Positions 53,067 through 62,076 of a stretch of DNA of 64,000 nt are shown piece by piece. The stretch is from Micromonospora halotolerans (GTDB taxonomy: Bacteria > Actinomycetota > Actinomycetes > Mycobacteriales > Micromonosporaceae). The number at the start of each line of letters is the position of its first letter. Positions within the stretch are counted from its first letter, which is position 1. The position numbers and the translations under genes were made by a program. The stretch lies in NCBI RefSeq assembly GCF_032108445.1, contig NZ_CP134876.1:6882001-6946000 (forward strand). Reading direction: 5' to 3'. Below the pieces are notes generated by a model, which was not told where the DNA came from, did not search any database, and saw nothing but the letters and a program-made list of their open reading frames with translations.

Positions 53067-54199
53067 CAGCGCGTCCCCGCCGAGTGCTCGGGCGTCAGCT
53101 CGGCGTACAGGTCGACCAGGGCGCCCGTGGTGTCCGCCTCGGTCGGCCAGGTCGCAGCCCGGGCGGCGCCCCGGCGGCCCAGGTCGGCCCGGCGGGCCTC
53201 GTCGTCCAGCAGGCCGCGCACCGCCGCGTCGACGGCGTCCACGTCGCCGGCGGGGACCAGCACCGCGGCGTCGCCGACCAGCTCCGGCAGGCCGCCGACG
53301 GCGGTCGCCACCAGCGGTACGCCGGCGCCCAGCGCCTCCTGGGCGAAGAGCTGGCGGGCCTCCCAGTCGCTGGTCACCACGGCGAGGTCGGCGGCGCCGA
53401 GCAGGTCGGCCACGTCGGTGCGGTGCCCGAGCAGGGTCACCGGGGCCCGGGTGGTCGAGATGCGCGCGGCGAGCGGCAGGTACGCGGGCCCGCTGCCGGC
53501 GATGACCACGAGCGGCGCGGGCTGCCGGGTACGCCATCGGGCGGCCGCGTCGACGAGGATGTCGTACCGCTTCTGCGGGTGCAGCCGGCCCACCGAGACG
53601 ATCAGCGGCCGGGCGGCGGTGACCCCGAACTCGGCGCGGACGGCGGCCCGGCGGCGGCGCGGCGCGGGCAGCGCCGGCGCGGCGACCGGGGCGAGCCGGG
53701 CGTCGGCGGCGCCGAGCGCGGCGGCCCGCTCGACCAGGTCGGCGGAGGCGCCCAGGGCGACCCGGACGTTGCGGGCGACGATCCGCTCGGCCAGCCGGGA
53801 CAGCGTGCCGCGCAGCCCGCCGGCGAGCACGGCGTTGTGCCAGGTGACCACGAGCGGGGCGGCCGGCCGGGCCAGCACGGCGACCAGGCCGGCGCGCAGC
53901 CCGTGCGCGTGCACCACGTCGACCGGCGGGTCGGCGAGGGCCCGGCGCAGCGCGGCGACGGCCCGCGCGTCGGCGGGGGTGGGGCTCGCCGGGATCTCCA
54001 CCGGCGTGAAGCGGGCGCCCACCCCGGTGAAGTCGAACTGGTCCTGGGTGGCGGCCGGGCCGCAGACCAGCACGGACGCGCCGGCCTCGGTCAGGCCCCG
54101 GGCGATCGAGCGGACGTGCTGCCCGACGCCACCGGTGCTGGAGGCGAGAACCAGGGCCACGGAGCCGGGCCACCGAGGCGCCGACGAGGCGTCCGTCAT
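53066..54199 (-). CDS. GT4-family glycosyltransferase
   Basis: 377 aa GT-B fold. N-domain ALVLASSTGGVGQHVRSI, HAHGLRAGLVAVLARPAAPL; C-domain SVGRLHPQKRYDILVDAA (sugar-nucleotide site), TSDWEARQLFAQEALGAGVP (EX7E motif) and ATAVGGLPELVGDAAVLVP. ATG overlaps the murJ stop (ATGA). Donor and acceptor unknown; an envelope polymer is likely from the neighbours. Confidence 0.9.
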   Translation of the reverse strand: MTDASSAPRWPGSVALVLASSTGGVGQHVRSIARGLTEAGASVLVCGPAATQDQFDFTGVGARFTPVEIPASPTPADARAVAALRRALADPPVDVVHAHGLRAGLVAVLARPAAPLVVTWHNAVLAGGLRGTLSRLAERIVARNVRVALGASADLVERAAALGAADARLAPVAAPALPAPRRRRAAVRAEFGVTAARPLIVSVGRLHPQKRYDILVDAAARWRTRQPAPLVVIAGSGPAYLPLAARISTTRAPVTLLGHRTDVADLLGAADLAVVTSDWEARQLFAQEALGAGVPLVATAVGGLPELVGDAAVLVPAGDVDAVDAAVRGLLDDEARRADLGRRGAARAATWPTEADTTGALVDLYAELTPEHSAGTR

Positions 54200-55890
54200 G
54201 AGGAAACGGTCTCCTTTCCGTCGCCCCGCTCGCCGGGACGGTGGTCCTCCGGCGGGCCGTCGCCCGCGCCGGACGGGCGGCGCCGGCCGAGCCGGCGGGT
54301 CACGGCCGCGAGCAGTGGCCGGACGTCGCGGGCGTCGGTCGCCCAGGCGACGGCGAGGAACAGCACGCCGACCACGACCCCGGACAGCATGCCCTGAACG
54401 AGGGCCTCCCCTGTCGTCGGGGTGCCGCCGGCGAGCCCGGCGAGTCCCCGGGCGGTGGCCGCGCCGCCGAGCCCCGCGACGGCCGCGGCCAGCAGGCCGG
54501 CGGCGCCGGCCCGCCCGACGCCGGCCAGGGCGGCCGGGCCGGCGGAGCGGAGCACGGCGGCGATCAGCAGCCCGCCGAGCAGCAGCATGCCGGCGGAGGT
54601 GGCCAGGGTCACGGCGAGCACGCGGTCGGCGAGGGGCAGCAGGTGCCCGAGCAGCACGGCCAGCACCGGCACGCTGAGCCAGCCGAGGGCGGTGGCGACG
54701 GTGGCCGCCCGGGTCTCCCCCCGCGCGTAGAGGGCGCGGGTGAGCACCGCGAACAGGCCGTAGCCGAGCAGGCCGGGCGCGAAGCCGGCGATGCCGGCCG
54801 CGGCCGTGGCGGCGTCGGCCGGGTCGAAGAAGAAGTGCCCGACCGGGCCGGCCGTGCCGACCAGCGCGGCGGCCCCGAGCAGGCTGAACAGCACCACCCC
54901 GCGCACGGCCGGGGCGAGGGTGTCCCGGTAGGTGCGCTCGTCCCCGGTTGCCCGGGCCGCCACGAGCGTCGGGTACGCGGCCACCGCGAGCGGCACGGCC
55001 AGCACCGACCAGGGCAGGAAGTAGACCGTCTGGGCGAGGTTGTAGACGCCGACGTCGGCGGTCCGGCCGTAGGTGACCTGGTTGAGCGCGACGACCAGGG
55101 CGATCTGCTGGGCGGCGACGGTGACCACGCCGGCGACGGCCAGCCCACCGACCCGGGCCCGGGCGTCGGCGGGGAACCGGAAGCCGGGCCGGGGCCGCAG
55201 CCCGAGCCGGCGCAGCGGGACGAGCAGGGACAGCGACAGCACCACCACGCCGAGCGTGGTGCCACCGGAGAGCAGCAGCTCACCGCCGGAGCCGACCTCG
55301 CCGACGCCGGCCAGGCGTCCCTCCGCGGCGGTGAAGCCGAGGTAGACCACGATGACGGTGACGCTGGACAGCAGCGGGGCGATCACCGGCCAGGCGAACC
55401 GCCGGTGCGCCTGGAGGACCCCGGTGAGCACGATGCCGACGCCGTAGAGGGGCAACTGGGGGGCGAAGACCCGCAGCATGCGGGCCCCGACCTCCTGCTG
55501 GGCGCCGTCCAGGCCGTGGCCGAGCACCCCCAGCAGCGGGTCGGCGAGCAGCGCCACCAGCACCGCGAGGGGCACCAGCAGGCTGAGCGTCCAGGTGAGC
55601 AGGGCGCCGGTGGTGGCGGCCACCGCCCGCCGGTCCCCCGCCTCGACCGCGCCGGCCAGCAGCGGTACGACGAGGCTGGCCAGCGCCCCACCGGCGACGA
55701 TTTCGAAGATGAAGTTCGGGACGTAGTTCGCCACCAGGTAGGCGCCACCGAGGTCGGTGGGGGCGAGCGTCCAGGTGAAGACGGCGGTGCGGCCGAAGCC
55801 GGCCAGCCGGCTGACCACGGTGAGGACGGCGATGAGGGCGGCCGCTCCGGCCACGCGGCCGGCGCCGGCGAGGGGTGCCGGTTTCGTCAC
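54196..55890 (-). CDS. MurJ/MviN-type lipid flippase (MOP family)
   Basis: 564 aa, about 14 TM helices. Start AALIAVLTVVSRLAGFGRTA (MurJ-like RxxGFxR), then NYVPNFIFEIVAGGALASLV and a conserved ALYARGETRAATVATALGWL. A hydrophilic tail of about 40 residues follows the last TM. It may flip lipid II or a related polyprenyl-linked glycan; a mviN in its own right normally sits near trxA/oriC in actinobacteria, so this may serve another polymer. GTG 55890. Confidence 0.85.
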   Translation of the reverse strand: MTKPAPLAGAGRVAGAAALIAVLTVVSRLAGFGRTAVFTWTLAPTDLGGAYLVANYVPNFIFEIVAGGALASLVVPLLAGAVEAGDRRAVAATTGALLTWTLSLLVPLAVLVALLADPLLGVLGHGLDGAQQEVGARMLRVFAPQLPLYGVGIVLTGVLQAHRRFAWPVIAPLLSSVTVIVVYLGFTAAEGRLAGVGEVGSGGELLLSGGTTLGVVVLSLSLLVPLRRLGLRPRPGFRFPADARARVGGLAVAGVVTVAAQQIALVVALNQVTYGRTADVGVYNLAQTVYFLPWSVLAVPLAVAAYPTLVAARATGDERTYRDTLAPAVRGVVLFSLLGAAALVGTAGPVGHFFFDPADAATAAAGIAGFAPGLLGYGLFAVLTRALYARGETRAATVATALGWLSVPVLAVLLGHLLPLADRVLAVTLATSAGMLLLGGLLIAAVLRSAGPAALAGVGRAGAAGLLAAAVAGLGGAATARGLAGLAGGTPTTGEALVQGMLSGVVVGVLFLAVAWATDARDVRPLLAAVTRRLGRRRPSGAGDGPPEDHRPGERGDGKETVSS

Positions 55891-55891
55891 G

Positions 55892-56755
55892 TCAGTCGGC
55901 GAGCCGACCCAGCTCGTCGAGGTGCCGCAGCCCCGGGGTCCGCTGGATCACCTGGGTGAAGCTCACCTTCTCGCTGGCAGCGGTGAGGGCGGCGAGAACG
56001 GCCAGCACGCCGGCCCGGCCCAGTGGCCCGGTGCGCGCGGCCAGGCTCACCCCGAGCAGCGCGCCGAGCGCGTTGGCGCCGCTGTCGCCGACCATGACCC
56101 GCTCGTCGAGGTCCTCCCGGACCAGCCCGGCGGCCGCCCCGACCGCGCCCGCCGCGATGCCCCCGAACGGGCCGCGGGCGAGGGGCGTGCCGAGCAGCAT
56201 GCCGGCCTTGAGCGCCCGGCCGGGGCGCAGGTCGAGCAGGTTGACCAGGTTGGCGGTGCCGGCCACCACGCCGGCGCCGAGCAGCACGTCGACCCCGCGG
56301 CGGAGGGCGCCGGCCGCCTGCCGGCGGGGGTGCGCGGCGACCCGCGGGTCGGCGGCGAGCAGCGCCGCCGCGCCGAGCCCGGCCACGCCCACTCCGGCGA
56401 TCTTGACCAGCCCGGCGGTGACCCGCCCCTCGCGCAGCGCGGCCAGGTGCCCCGCGAACCCCTTGGCGGCCTTCTGGTCGGGGCGCGCGCCGACCACGTC
56501 GTCGTAGAGCCCGACGGAGCCCGCGCCCACGCCGGCGAGCAGCGCGGCCGCGCCCGCCGGGGCGCTGCCGGCGCCGAGCGCGCCGGCGGTGGCCGCGCCG
56601 ACCGCGAGGGCGGGACCGGCGGCCAGGGTGACCGTGCGGCCCCGGAAGTTGGTGCGCTCCAGCGCCGGCGCACCCGGCGAGGTCCGCACCTCCCGCAGCA
56701 CGTAGCGGGCGGCCAGCGCCCCGGCGCCGACGGCCAGCAGCCGACCCAGTCTCAC
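55892..56755 (-). CDS. MraY/WecA-superfamily-like membrane protein
   Basis: 287 aa, several TM helices. VGLYDDVVGARPDQKAAKGF (DDxxG..DQKAxKGF, the GT4-type polyprenyl-phosphate transferase motif), TANLVNLLDLRPGRALKAG, and VMVGDSGANALGALLG. Shorter than real WecA/MraY (about 340-370 aa). Conserved next to murJ-type flippase and SteAB in actinobacteria. GTG 56755. A sugar-phosphate transferase role is inferred; activity not shown. Confidence 0.8.
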   Translation of the reverse strand: MRLGRLLAVGAGALAARYVLREVRTSPGAPALERTNFRGRTVTLAAGPALAVGAATAGALGAGSAPAGAAALLAGVGAGSVGLYDDVVGARPDQKAAKGFAGHLAALREGRVTAGLVKIAGVGVAGLGAAALLAADPRVAAHPRRQAAGALRRGVDVLLGAGVVAGTANLVNLLDLRPGRALKAGMLLGTPLARGPFGGIAAGAVGAAAGLVREDLDERVMVGDSGANALGALLGVSLAARTGPLGRAGVLAVLAALTAASEKVSFTQVIQRTPGLRHLDELGRLAD

Positions 56756-56801
56756 GCGACCCCTCCGATCCGGATGTTGAGCGCGACGCGGTACGGACCG
56801 G

Positions 56802-57743
56802 TCACTGGGGCAGTCTAGGCAGCAGCGCGCTGGCGTTGTCGCCGACGCCGTACTGGCCGGCCTTCTTCTCGGTCAGCTGCTGCACCAGGGCCAGGCTGGT
56901 GACCAGCTGCCCCTGCACGGTGTTGGCGTTGTCGACGGTCGAGATGGTCTGGGACAGCACCGGGTCGCCCCGGACCACGGAGACCACGTTGCCGCCGGCC
57001 GAGCCCATGCCGCCGACCACGATCGCGCCGGTCCGGTCGAACTGCTCGGCGATCTTCACCACCGACTCGTCCTTCTCCGCCGAGTACTTGTCGACGTACG
57101 GCTGGCCGCTGACCAGCACGACCGCCTCGGCGGCGCCGCCGATCTTGTCCTGCGGCGTGAGGTAGCCGGAGTTGGTGTACTGCTGGACCACCGCCCGGCG
57201 GTCCGCGTCACTCACCGCCGGGCTGCCCTGCGGCCGGTCCAGCAGCACGCTGGCGAGCAGCGCGCTGGAGGTCTCCACACCGTGCCCGTTGCCCGGCAGG
57301 CCGGAGGTGGGCACGCTGTTCGGGCGGGCCGCCGTGACGGCCAGCTCCAGCAGGTTGTTGTTGCTGTCCGGGTTGATGAACTTGTCCTGGACGTCGATCC
57401 GGGCGGTGACGTTGGCCCCGGCCAGCTGGAGCATCTTCATGACGCCCTCGGTGTGGTCCCGGCCGCTGGGCAGGCTGAGCACCAGGACACGCCGGCCGTT
57501 CAGCTTGCCGGGGAGGATGACCTGCGCCATCTCGGCGGCGAAGTCCTCCTCCATGTCCAGTTCCTTCTGGAGGCTGTTGACCGACTGGCGCATCAGCGAG
57601 TTGTCCTTGCTGAGCCCGTTGACCCGCTCCTTGAGCGAGTCGGCCACCGGACCGTTCAGGGCGGCCGTGCCGACCACCAGGCCGATGGCCAGCGCCAGGA
57701 AGACCGCGGTGAGGGACACCACGTGGTAGCGGAAGTTGATCAC
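56802..57743 (-). CDS. steB: SteB / MctB-type envelope protein
   Basis: 313 aa. MINFRYHVVSLTAVFLALAI N-terminal signature and TM helix, a coiled-coil stretch (LKERVNGLSKDNSLMRQSVN), then an external domain with GGMGSAGGNVVSVVRG. Known as copper transporter MctB in mycobacteria and as SteB, the partner of SteA in cell separation, in corynebacteria. Directly downstream of steA (27-base gap). Naming follows the steA linkage. Confidence 0.85.
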   Translation of the reverse strand: MINFRYHVVSLTAVFLALAIGLVVGTAALNGPVADSLKERVNGLSKDNSLMRQSVNSLQKELDMEEDFAAEMAQVILPGKLNGRRVLVLSLPSGRDHTEGVMKMLQLAGANVTARIDVQDKFINPDSNNNLLELAVTAARPNSVPTSGLPGNGHGVETSSALLASVLLDRPQGSPAVSDADRRAVVQQYTNSGYLTPQDKIGGAAEAVVLVSGQPYVDKYSAEKDESVVKIAEQFDRTGAIVVGGMGSAGGNVVSVVRGDPVLSQTISTVDNANTVQGQLVTSLALVQQLTEKKAGQYGVGDNASALLPRLPQ

Positions 57744-57770
57744 GCTTGCAGCCTCTTGATCGTCGGGGAG

Positions 57771-58949
57771 CTAGAAGATCTGGCCGAGCCGGAACACGAA
57801 ATTGTCCCACCACTCCGACACCACACCCAAATACGCCTTCCCGACTGTGGAGACCGCCACCGCCGAGGCCATCGCGGCCACCGCCGAGAGGATGAGCAGC
57901 AGCAGCGAGGACCCGGAGATGCTCTGCCGGTAGAGCCGGCTCACGCCCTTGGCGTCGACCAGCTTGCCGCCCACCTTGAGGCGGGTCAGGAAGGTCGAGG
58001 CCATGCCACCGCGGCCCTTGTCGAGGAACTCCACCAGGGTGGCGTGGGTGCCGACGGCCACCAGCAGCGAGGCGCCCTTCTCGTCGGCCAGCAGCATGGC
58101 CAGGTCCTCGCTGGTGGCCGCGGCCGGGAAGGTGATCGCCGGCACACCGAGGCCCTCGACCCGGGCCAGGCCCGGCGCCCGGCCGTCCGGGTAGGCGTGC
58201 ACGATCACCTCGGCGCCGCAGCGCAGCACGTCGTCGGTGACCGAGTCCATGTCGCCGATGATCATGTCAGGGGTGTAGCCGGCCTCGACCAGCGCGTCGG
58301 CGCCGCCGTCCACGCCGATGAGCACCGGCTTGAACTCCCGGATGTAGGGGCGCAGCACGTCGAGGTCGGCCTTGTAGTCGTAGCCCCGGACCACGATGAG
58401 GCAGTGCCGGCCCTGGATCTGGGTCTGGATCTCCGGCACGCCGACGCCGTCGAGGAGCAGGTCGCGCTCCTGCCGGAGGTAGTCCATGGTGTTGGCGGCG
58501 AACGCCTCCAACTGCACCGACAGCCCCTCGCGGGCGTCGGCCATCGACTTGGCCACCGTCTCGGCGTCCTGCAGGGCGCCGTGCGCGACCGGCTCCTCGC
58601 CGACGAAGACCGTGTTGCCCTCGATGCGCACCACGTCGCCCTCGCGGATCTGCTCGAAGACGCTCTCGCCGAGGTCGTCCAGGAGCGGGATGCCGGCCGC
58701 GATCAGCACCTCGGGGCCGAGGTTCGGGTAGCGCCCGGACACCGACGGCTTGGCGTTCAGCACGGCGGCGACACCGACGGCCACCAGCGAGTCGGCCGCC
58801 ACCCGGTCCAGGTCGACGTGGTCGATGACCGCGATGTCGCCCGGGCGGAGCCGGCCGACCAGCCGTTTCGTCCGGCGGTCGAGGCGCGCGGTACCGAGGA
58901 TCGAGCCCGGTTCCGCGTTCCGGGTCCGGCGCAACGTGGGTAGACGCAT
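57771..58949 (-). CDS. steA: SteA, cytokinesis-linked thiamin-pyrophosphokinase-like protein
   Basis: 392 aa. Thiamin-pyrophosphokinase-fold core with IGVDGGADALVEAGYTPDMI and GDMDSVTDDVLRCGAEVIVH, and a C-terminal TM helix (SISGSSLLLLILSAVAAMAS). SteA links divisome-side regulation to cell-wall hydrolysis in corynebacteria. ATG 58949 has AGGATGG ahead; an ATG three codons upstream is possible. A hairpin at 59020-59049 separates it from recN. Confidence 0.88.
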   Translation of the reverse strand: MRLPTLRRTRNAEPGSILGTARLDRRTKRLVGRLRPGDIAVIDHVDLDRVAADSLVAVGVAAVLNAKPSVSGRYPNLGPEVLIAAGIPLLDDLGESVFEQIREGDVVRIEGNTVFVGEEPVAHGALQDAETVAKSMADAREGLSVQLEAFAANTMDYLRQERDLLLDGVGVPEIQTQIQGRHCLIVVRGYDYKADLDVLRPYIREFKPVLIGVDGGADALVEAGYTPDMIIGDMDSVTDDVLRCGAEVIVHAYPDGRAPGLARVEGLGVPAITFPAAATSEDLAMLLADEKGASLLVAVGTHATLVEFLDKGRGGMASTFLTRLKVGGKLVDAKGVSRLYRQSISGSSLLLLILSAVAAMASAVAVSTVGKAYLGVVSEWWDNFVFRLGQIF

Positions 58950-59019
58950 CGTGACCATCCTGGCATGTGAGGCAGGTTTTGCTGTCGCGACATGCCTGAG
59001 CAGGGCCGCCTACCCAGGG

Positions 59020-59049
59020 AAGCACACCGGAGCGCACGCCGGTGTGCTT
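59020..59049 (-). terminator. Hairpin between recN and steA
   Basis: Perfect 11-bp stem AAGCACACCGG / CCGGTGTGCTT with an 8-base loop, 19 bases after the recN stop. May stop recN transcription or act as a processing signal. No T-run follows. Confidence 0.55.
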
Positions 59050-59067
59050 GCGCTCACAATCTCGGGA

Positions 59068-60825
59068 TCAGGGGCGCCTTTCCTTGGCCGCCACCGCCAG
59101 GAGCTCCTCGGCATGCGCGATACCCAGATCCGAGTCCGGCAAACCGGCGAGCATCCGGGCCAGCTCGCGGGCCCGCTCGGTGTCCTCCACCACCCGCACG
59201 CCGCTCGTGGTGACCGCTCCCCCGGTGTCCTTCGCCACCACCAGGTGCCGGTCGGCGAACGCCGCGACCTGCGGCAGGTGGGTGACCACGAGCACCTGGT
59301 GGCTGCGGGCCAGCCGGGCCAGCCGGCGGCCGATCTCCACCGCGGCCTGCCCGCCGACGCCCGCGTCGACCTCGTCGAAGACCAGGGTGGGCGGGCCGCC
59401 GGAGCCGGCGAAGACCACCTCGATGGCGAGCATCACCCGGGACAGCTCGCCACCGGAGGCGCCCCGCTGCAACGGCAGCGCCGGAGCGCCCGGGTGGGCG
59501 AGCAGCCGCAGCTCCACCTCGTCGGCGCCGTCCGGGCCGACGCCGGCCTCGACCCCGTTGACCGGCAGGCTCGGCTCGGCCCGCCCGGCCGGCCGGGGCA
59601 GCACGGCCACGTCGATCCGGGCGTGCGGCATGGCCAGCCCGGCCAGCTCGACGGTGACCTGCTCGGCGAAGCGGACCGCGGCCTCCTGTCGGGAGGTGGA
59701 GACCCGGCCGGCCAGGTCGGCCACCTCACCGGCGAGCCGGGCCGCCTCCCGGTCCAGCTCGTCCAGCAGGTCGTCGGAGGTGTTCAGGTCGGACAGTCGG
59801 GTGCGGGCCCGCTCGGCCCAGGCGATCACCCCGTCGACGTCGTCGGCGTACTTCCGGGTGAGGCCGCGCAGCGCGGCCCGGCGCTCGTAGACGGTCTGCA
59901 GGCGGGCCGGGTCGGCGTCCAGCGCGGCCAGGTAGGTCGACAGCTCGGCGGAGACGTCGGTGACCAGGGTGGCCGCCTCCTCCAGCCGGGCGGCAAGCTC
60001 GCCCAGGGCAGGGTCGGTGCCGGCCTGCGCCTCCAGGGTGCGCCGGGCGGTGCCGAGCAGGGCGGTGGCGTCGGGGGTGTCGTCGGCCGCCTCCACGCCG
60101 CCGGCCACGCACTGCTGGGCCAGCTGGGCCGCGGTGCGCAGCCCCTCGGCGTGCTCCAGGCGCTGCGCCTCCGCCTTCAGCTCGTCGTCCTCGCCCGGCT
60201 GCGGGTCGACCCGGGTGATCTCGTCGAGGCCGAGCCGGAGCAGGTCGGCCTCCTGGTTGCGCTCGCGCGCGTTGCGCCGCCGGTCGGCCAGGTCGTCGAC
60301 CACCGCCCGCCACCGGGTGTGCGTCTCGCGCAGCGCGTCGAGCAGCTTCTCGTGCTCCGGGCCGGCGAACCGGTCGAGCGCGGCCCGCTGCTCGGCGGGG
60401 CGCAGCAGGCGCAGCTGGTCGGACTGGCCGTGCACGGCCACCACCTGCTCGCCGACCTCGCCCAGCATCGACACCGGCATGCCGCGGCCGCCCAGGTGCG
60501 CGCGGGACCGGCCCTCGACGGTGACCGTGCGGCTCAGCAGCAGCGAGCCGTCCTCGTCGGGTTCGCCGCCCGCGTCGATGATCCGGGCGTGCACCGTCTC
60601 GGCCACCCGGCCGTCCAGGCGCAGCCGGCCCTCCACCACGGCGCGGCCCGGTTGGGCCCGGACCCGGCCGGCGTCGGCCCGGCCGCCGAAGAGCAGACCC
60701 AGGCCGGTCACCACCATCGTCTTGCCCGCACCGGTCTCGCCGGTGATGACGTTCATCCCGCCGGTCAGCGGCAGCGTGGTGTCCTCGATGACGCCCAGTC
60801 CGGTGATGCGCAGCTCTTCCAGCAC
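59068..60825 (-). CDS. recN: DNA repair protein RecN
   Basis: 585 aa SMC-like ATPase. Start LEELRITGLGVIEDTTLPL; Walker A ITGETGAGKTMVV (about 28); long coiled coil in the middle; C-terminal signature ASGGELSRVMLAIEVVFAG, Walker B TLVFDEVDAGVGGQAAVEIG. Acts in recombinational double-strand break repair. GTG 60825. Followed by steA in the same direction. Confidence 0.96.
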   Translation of the reverse strand: MLEELRITGLGVIEDTTLPLTGGMNVITGETGAGKTMVVTGLGLLFGGRADAGRVRAQPGRAVVEGRLRLDGRVAETVHARIIDAGGEPDEDGSLLLSRTVTVEGRSRAHLGGRGMPVSMLGEVGEQVVAVHGQSDQLRLLRPAEQRAALDRFAGPEHEKLLDALRETHTRWRAVVDDLADRRRNARERNQEADLLRLGLDEITRVDPQPGEDDELKAEAQRLEHAEGLRTAAQLAQQCVAGGVEAADDTPDATALLGTARRTLEAQAGTDPALGELAARLEEAATLVTDVSAELSTYLAALDADPARLQTVYERRAALRGLTRKYADDVDGVIAWAERARTRLSDLNTSDDLLDELDREAARLAGEVADLAGRVSTSRQEAAVRFAEQVTVELAGLAMPHARIDVAVLPRPAGRAEPSLPVNGVEAGVGPDGADEVELRLLAHPGAPALPLQRGASGGELSRVMLAIEVVFAGSGGPPTLVFDEVDAGVGGQAAVEIGRRLARLARSHQVLVVTHLPQVAAFADRHLVVAKDTGGAVTTSGVRVVEDTERARELARMLAGLPDSDLGIAHAEELLAVAAKERRP

Positions 60826-60904
60826 AGCACCCGACAGTAGACGCGTCCTCCGACACTTGACCAGCCGGCGCGGTGCCGCTGGCGGGGTCGTACAGTTCTG
60901 CCCC

Positions 60905-61891
60905 GTGCTCGACGTGATCGGCCTGACCCCCGACGAGGAGCGGCTCTACCGCTGCCTCGTGCAGCTCACGACCGCGCGGGTCGACGAGTTGGCCGGGCGG
61001 CTGGGCCGCCCGCCCGGGGAGATCCTCGCCCAGCTCGACGCCCTGCGCGGCAAGGGACTGGTGCCGCCGGCCGGGCCGGAGCCCGACGCGCCGCTGCGGC
61101 CGCTGGCCCCCGACGTTCCGCTCGGTGAGGCGCTGCTGCGCCGGCAGGCGGCGCTGGAGGCGGCGCGCGCGGCGGTCACCCAGCTCACCGAGGAGTACCG
61201 GGCCGGGATGCGGCGGCACAACGCCGACCATCTGGTCGAGGTGATCACCGGGGCGCGGGCGCTGCGCGAGCGCCTGCGCGACCTGCAGAACGGCGCCCGG
61301 GACGAGGTGCTCTGGTTCTGCCGGGCCAACCCGCTGGCCATGCCGGGCCAGGAGAACGTCGAGGAGTTCGACGCGCTGGCCCGCGGGGTCCGCTACCGGG
61401 CCATCTACGAGCGCGAGATGCTCCTCGAACCGGGCGCCCTGGCCGACGTCGAGCAGGGCGTCCGCGCCGGCGAGCAGGCCCGGGTCCTCGACCGGCTGCC
61501 CGTCCGGCTGGCGGTCGTCGACGGCCGGACGGCGGTCTGCCCGCTGGTCCCGGAACGGGGCGGCGGGGAACCGACCGCCGCGGTGATCGGCCGCAGCCAA
61601 CTGCTCGACGCCCTGGTCGCCCTCTTCGAGAGCCACTGGCTGATGGCGACGCCGGTGAGCTCGTCGGCCGCGCCGGTCGAGGACCGGGCGGCCGGCGGGT
61701 ACCGGCCGGACGCCGACGAGGTCCGACTGCTGTCGCTCTTCGTGGCCGGAGTGCCGGACAAGTCCATCGCCTCCCAGCTCGGCGTGAGCCGCCGCACGGT
61801 GCAGCGGCGTCTCGCCGATCTGATGACCGTGGCCGGGGTCGACACCCGGCCGGGTCTGGCCTACCAGGCCGCCCGTCGCGGCTGGCTCTGA
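60905..61891 (+). CDS. TrmB/LuxR-type transcriptional regulator
   Basis: 328 aa. N-terminal TrmB-like winged helix (LTPDEERLYRCLVQLTTARV), a middle effector part, and a C-terminal LuxR-type HTH (LFVAGVPDKSIASQLGVSRR, TVQRRLADLMTVAG). This architecture is common in actinomycetes, targets unknown. GTG 60905; a -10-like TACAGT at 60891-60896 ends 8 bases before it, so the mRNA is nearly leaderless. Confidence 0.82.
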   Translation: MLDVIGLTPDEERLYRCLVQLTTARVDELAGRLGRPPGEILAQLDALRGKGLVPPAGPEPDAPLRPLAPDVPLGEALLRRQAALEAARAAVTQLTEEYRAGMRRHNADHLVEVITGARALRERLRDLQNGARDEVLWFCRANPLAMPGQENVEEFDALARGVRYRAIYEREMLLEPGALADVEQGVRAGEQARVLDRLPVRLAVVDGRTAVCPLVPERGGGEPTAAVIGRSQLLDALVALFESHWLMATPVSSSAAPVEDRAAGGYRPDADEVRLLSLFVAGVPDKSIASQLGVSRRTVQRRLADLMTVAGVDTRPGLAYQAARRGWL

Positions 61892-61975
61892 CCCGTCCGA
61901 CACCCCGCCACCGGCCGCGCCGCCGCCGGCCCCGCCTCCCGAGTACGGTGCCGGCGGCAGCGACCGGCCGTGGCG

Positions 61976-62020
61976 CCGTCCGTGGCGCCCACCACCCGGA
62001 GGGGCGGGCACCACGGACGG
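61976..62020. terminator. Bidirectional terminator
   Basis: 10-bp perfect stem CCGTCCGTGG / CCACGGACGG, extended by four more pairs past one mismatch, between the convergent regulator and peptidase genes. Confidence 0.7.
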
Positions 62021-62076
62021 ACGGGGGGTGACGTCCACGCGGGCGAGGGGGGGGTCCGTCCCGCGTGGAGGTCCGC

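Noticed and set aside
50991..54677. 1228-codon plus-strand open frame
   Set aside because: Shadow of the membrane-protein and GT4 genes on the other strand; no domain and extreme composition.
60857..60862. TTGACC as a -35 for the TrmB/LuxR-type gene
   Set aside because: 28 bases from the -10-like TACAGT, far beyond normal spacing.
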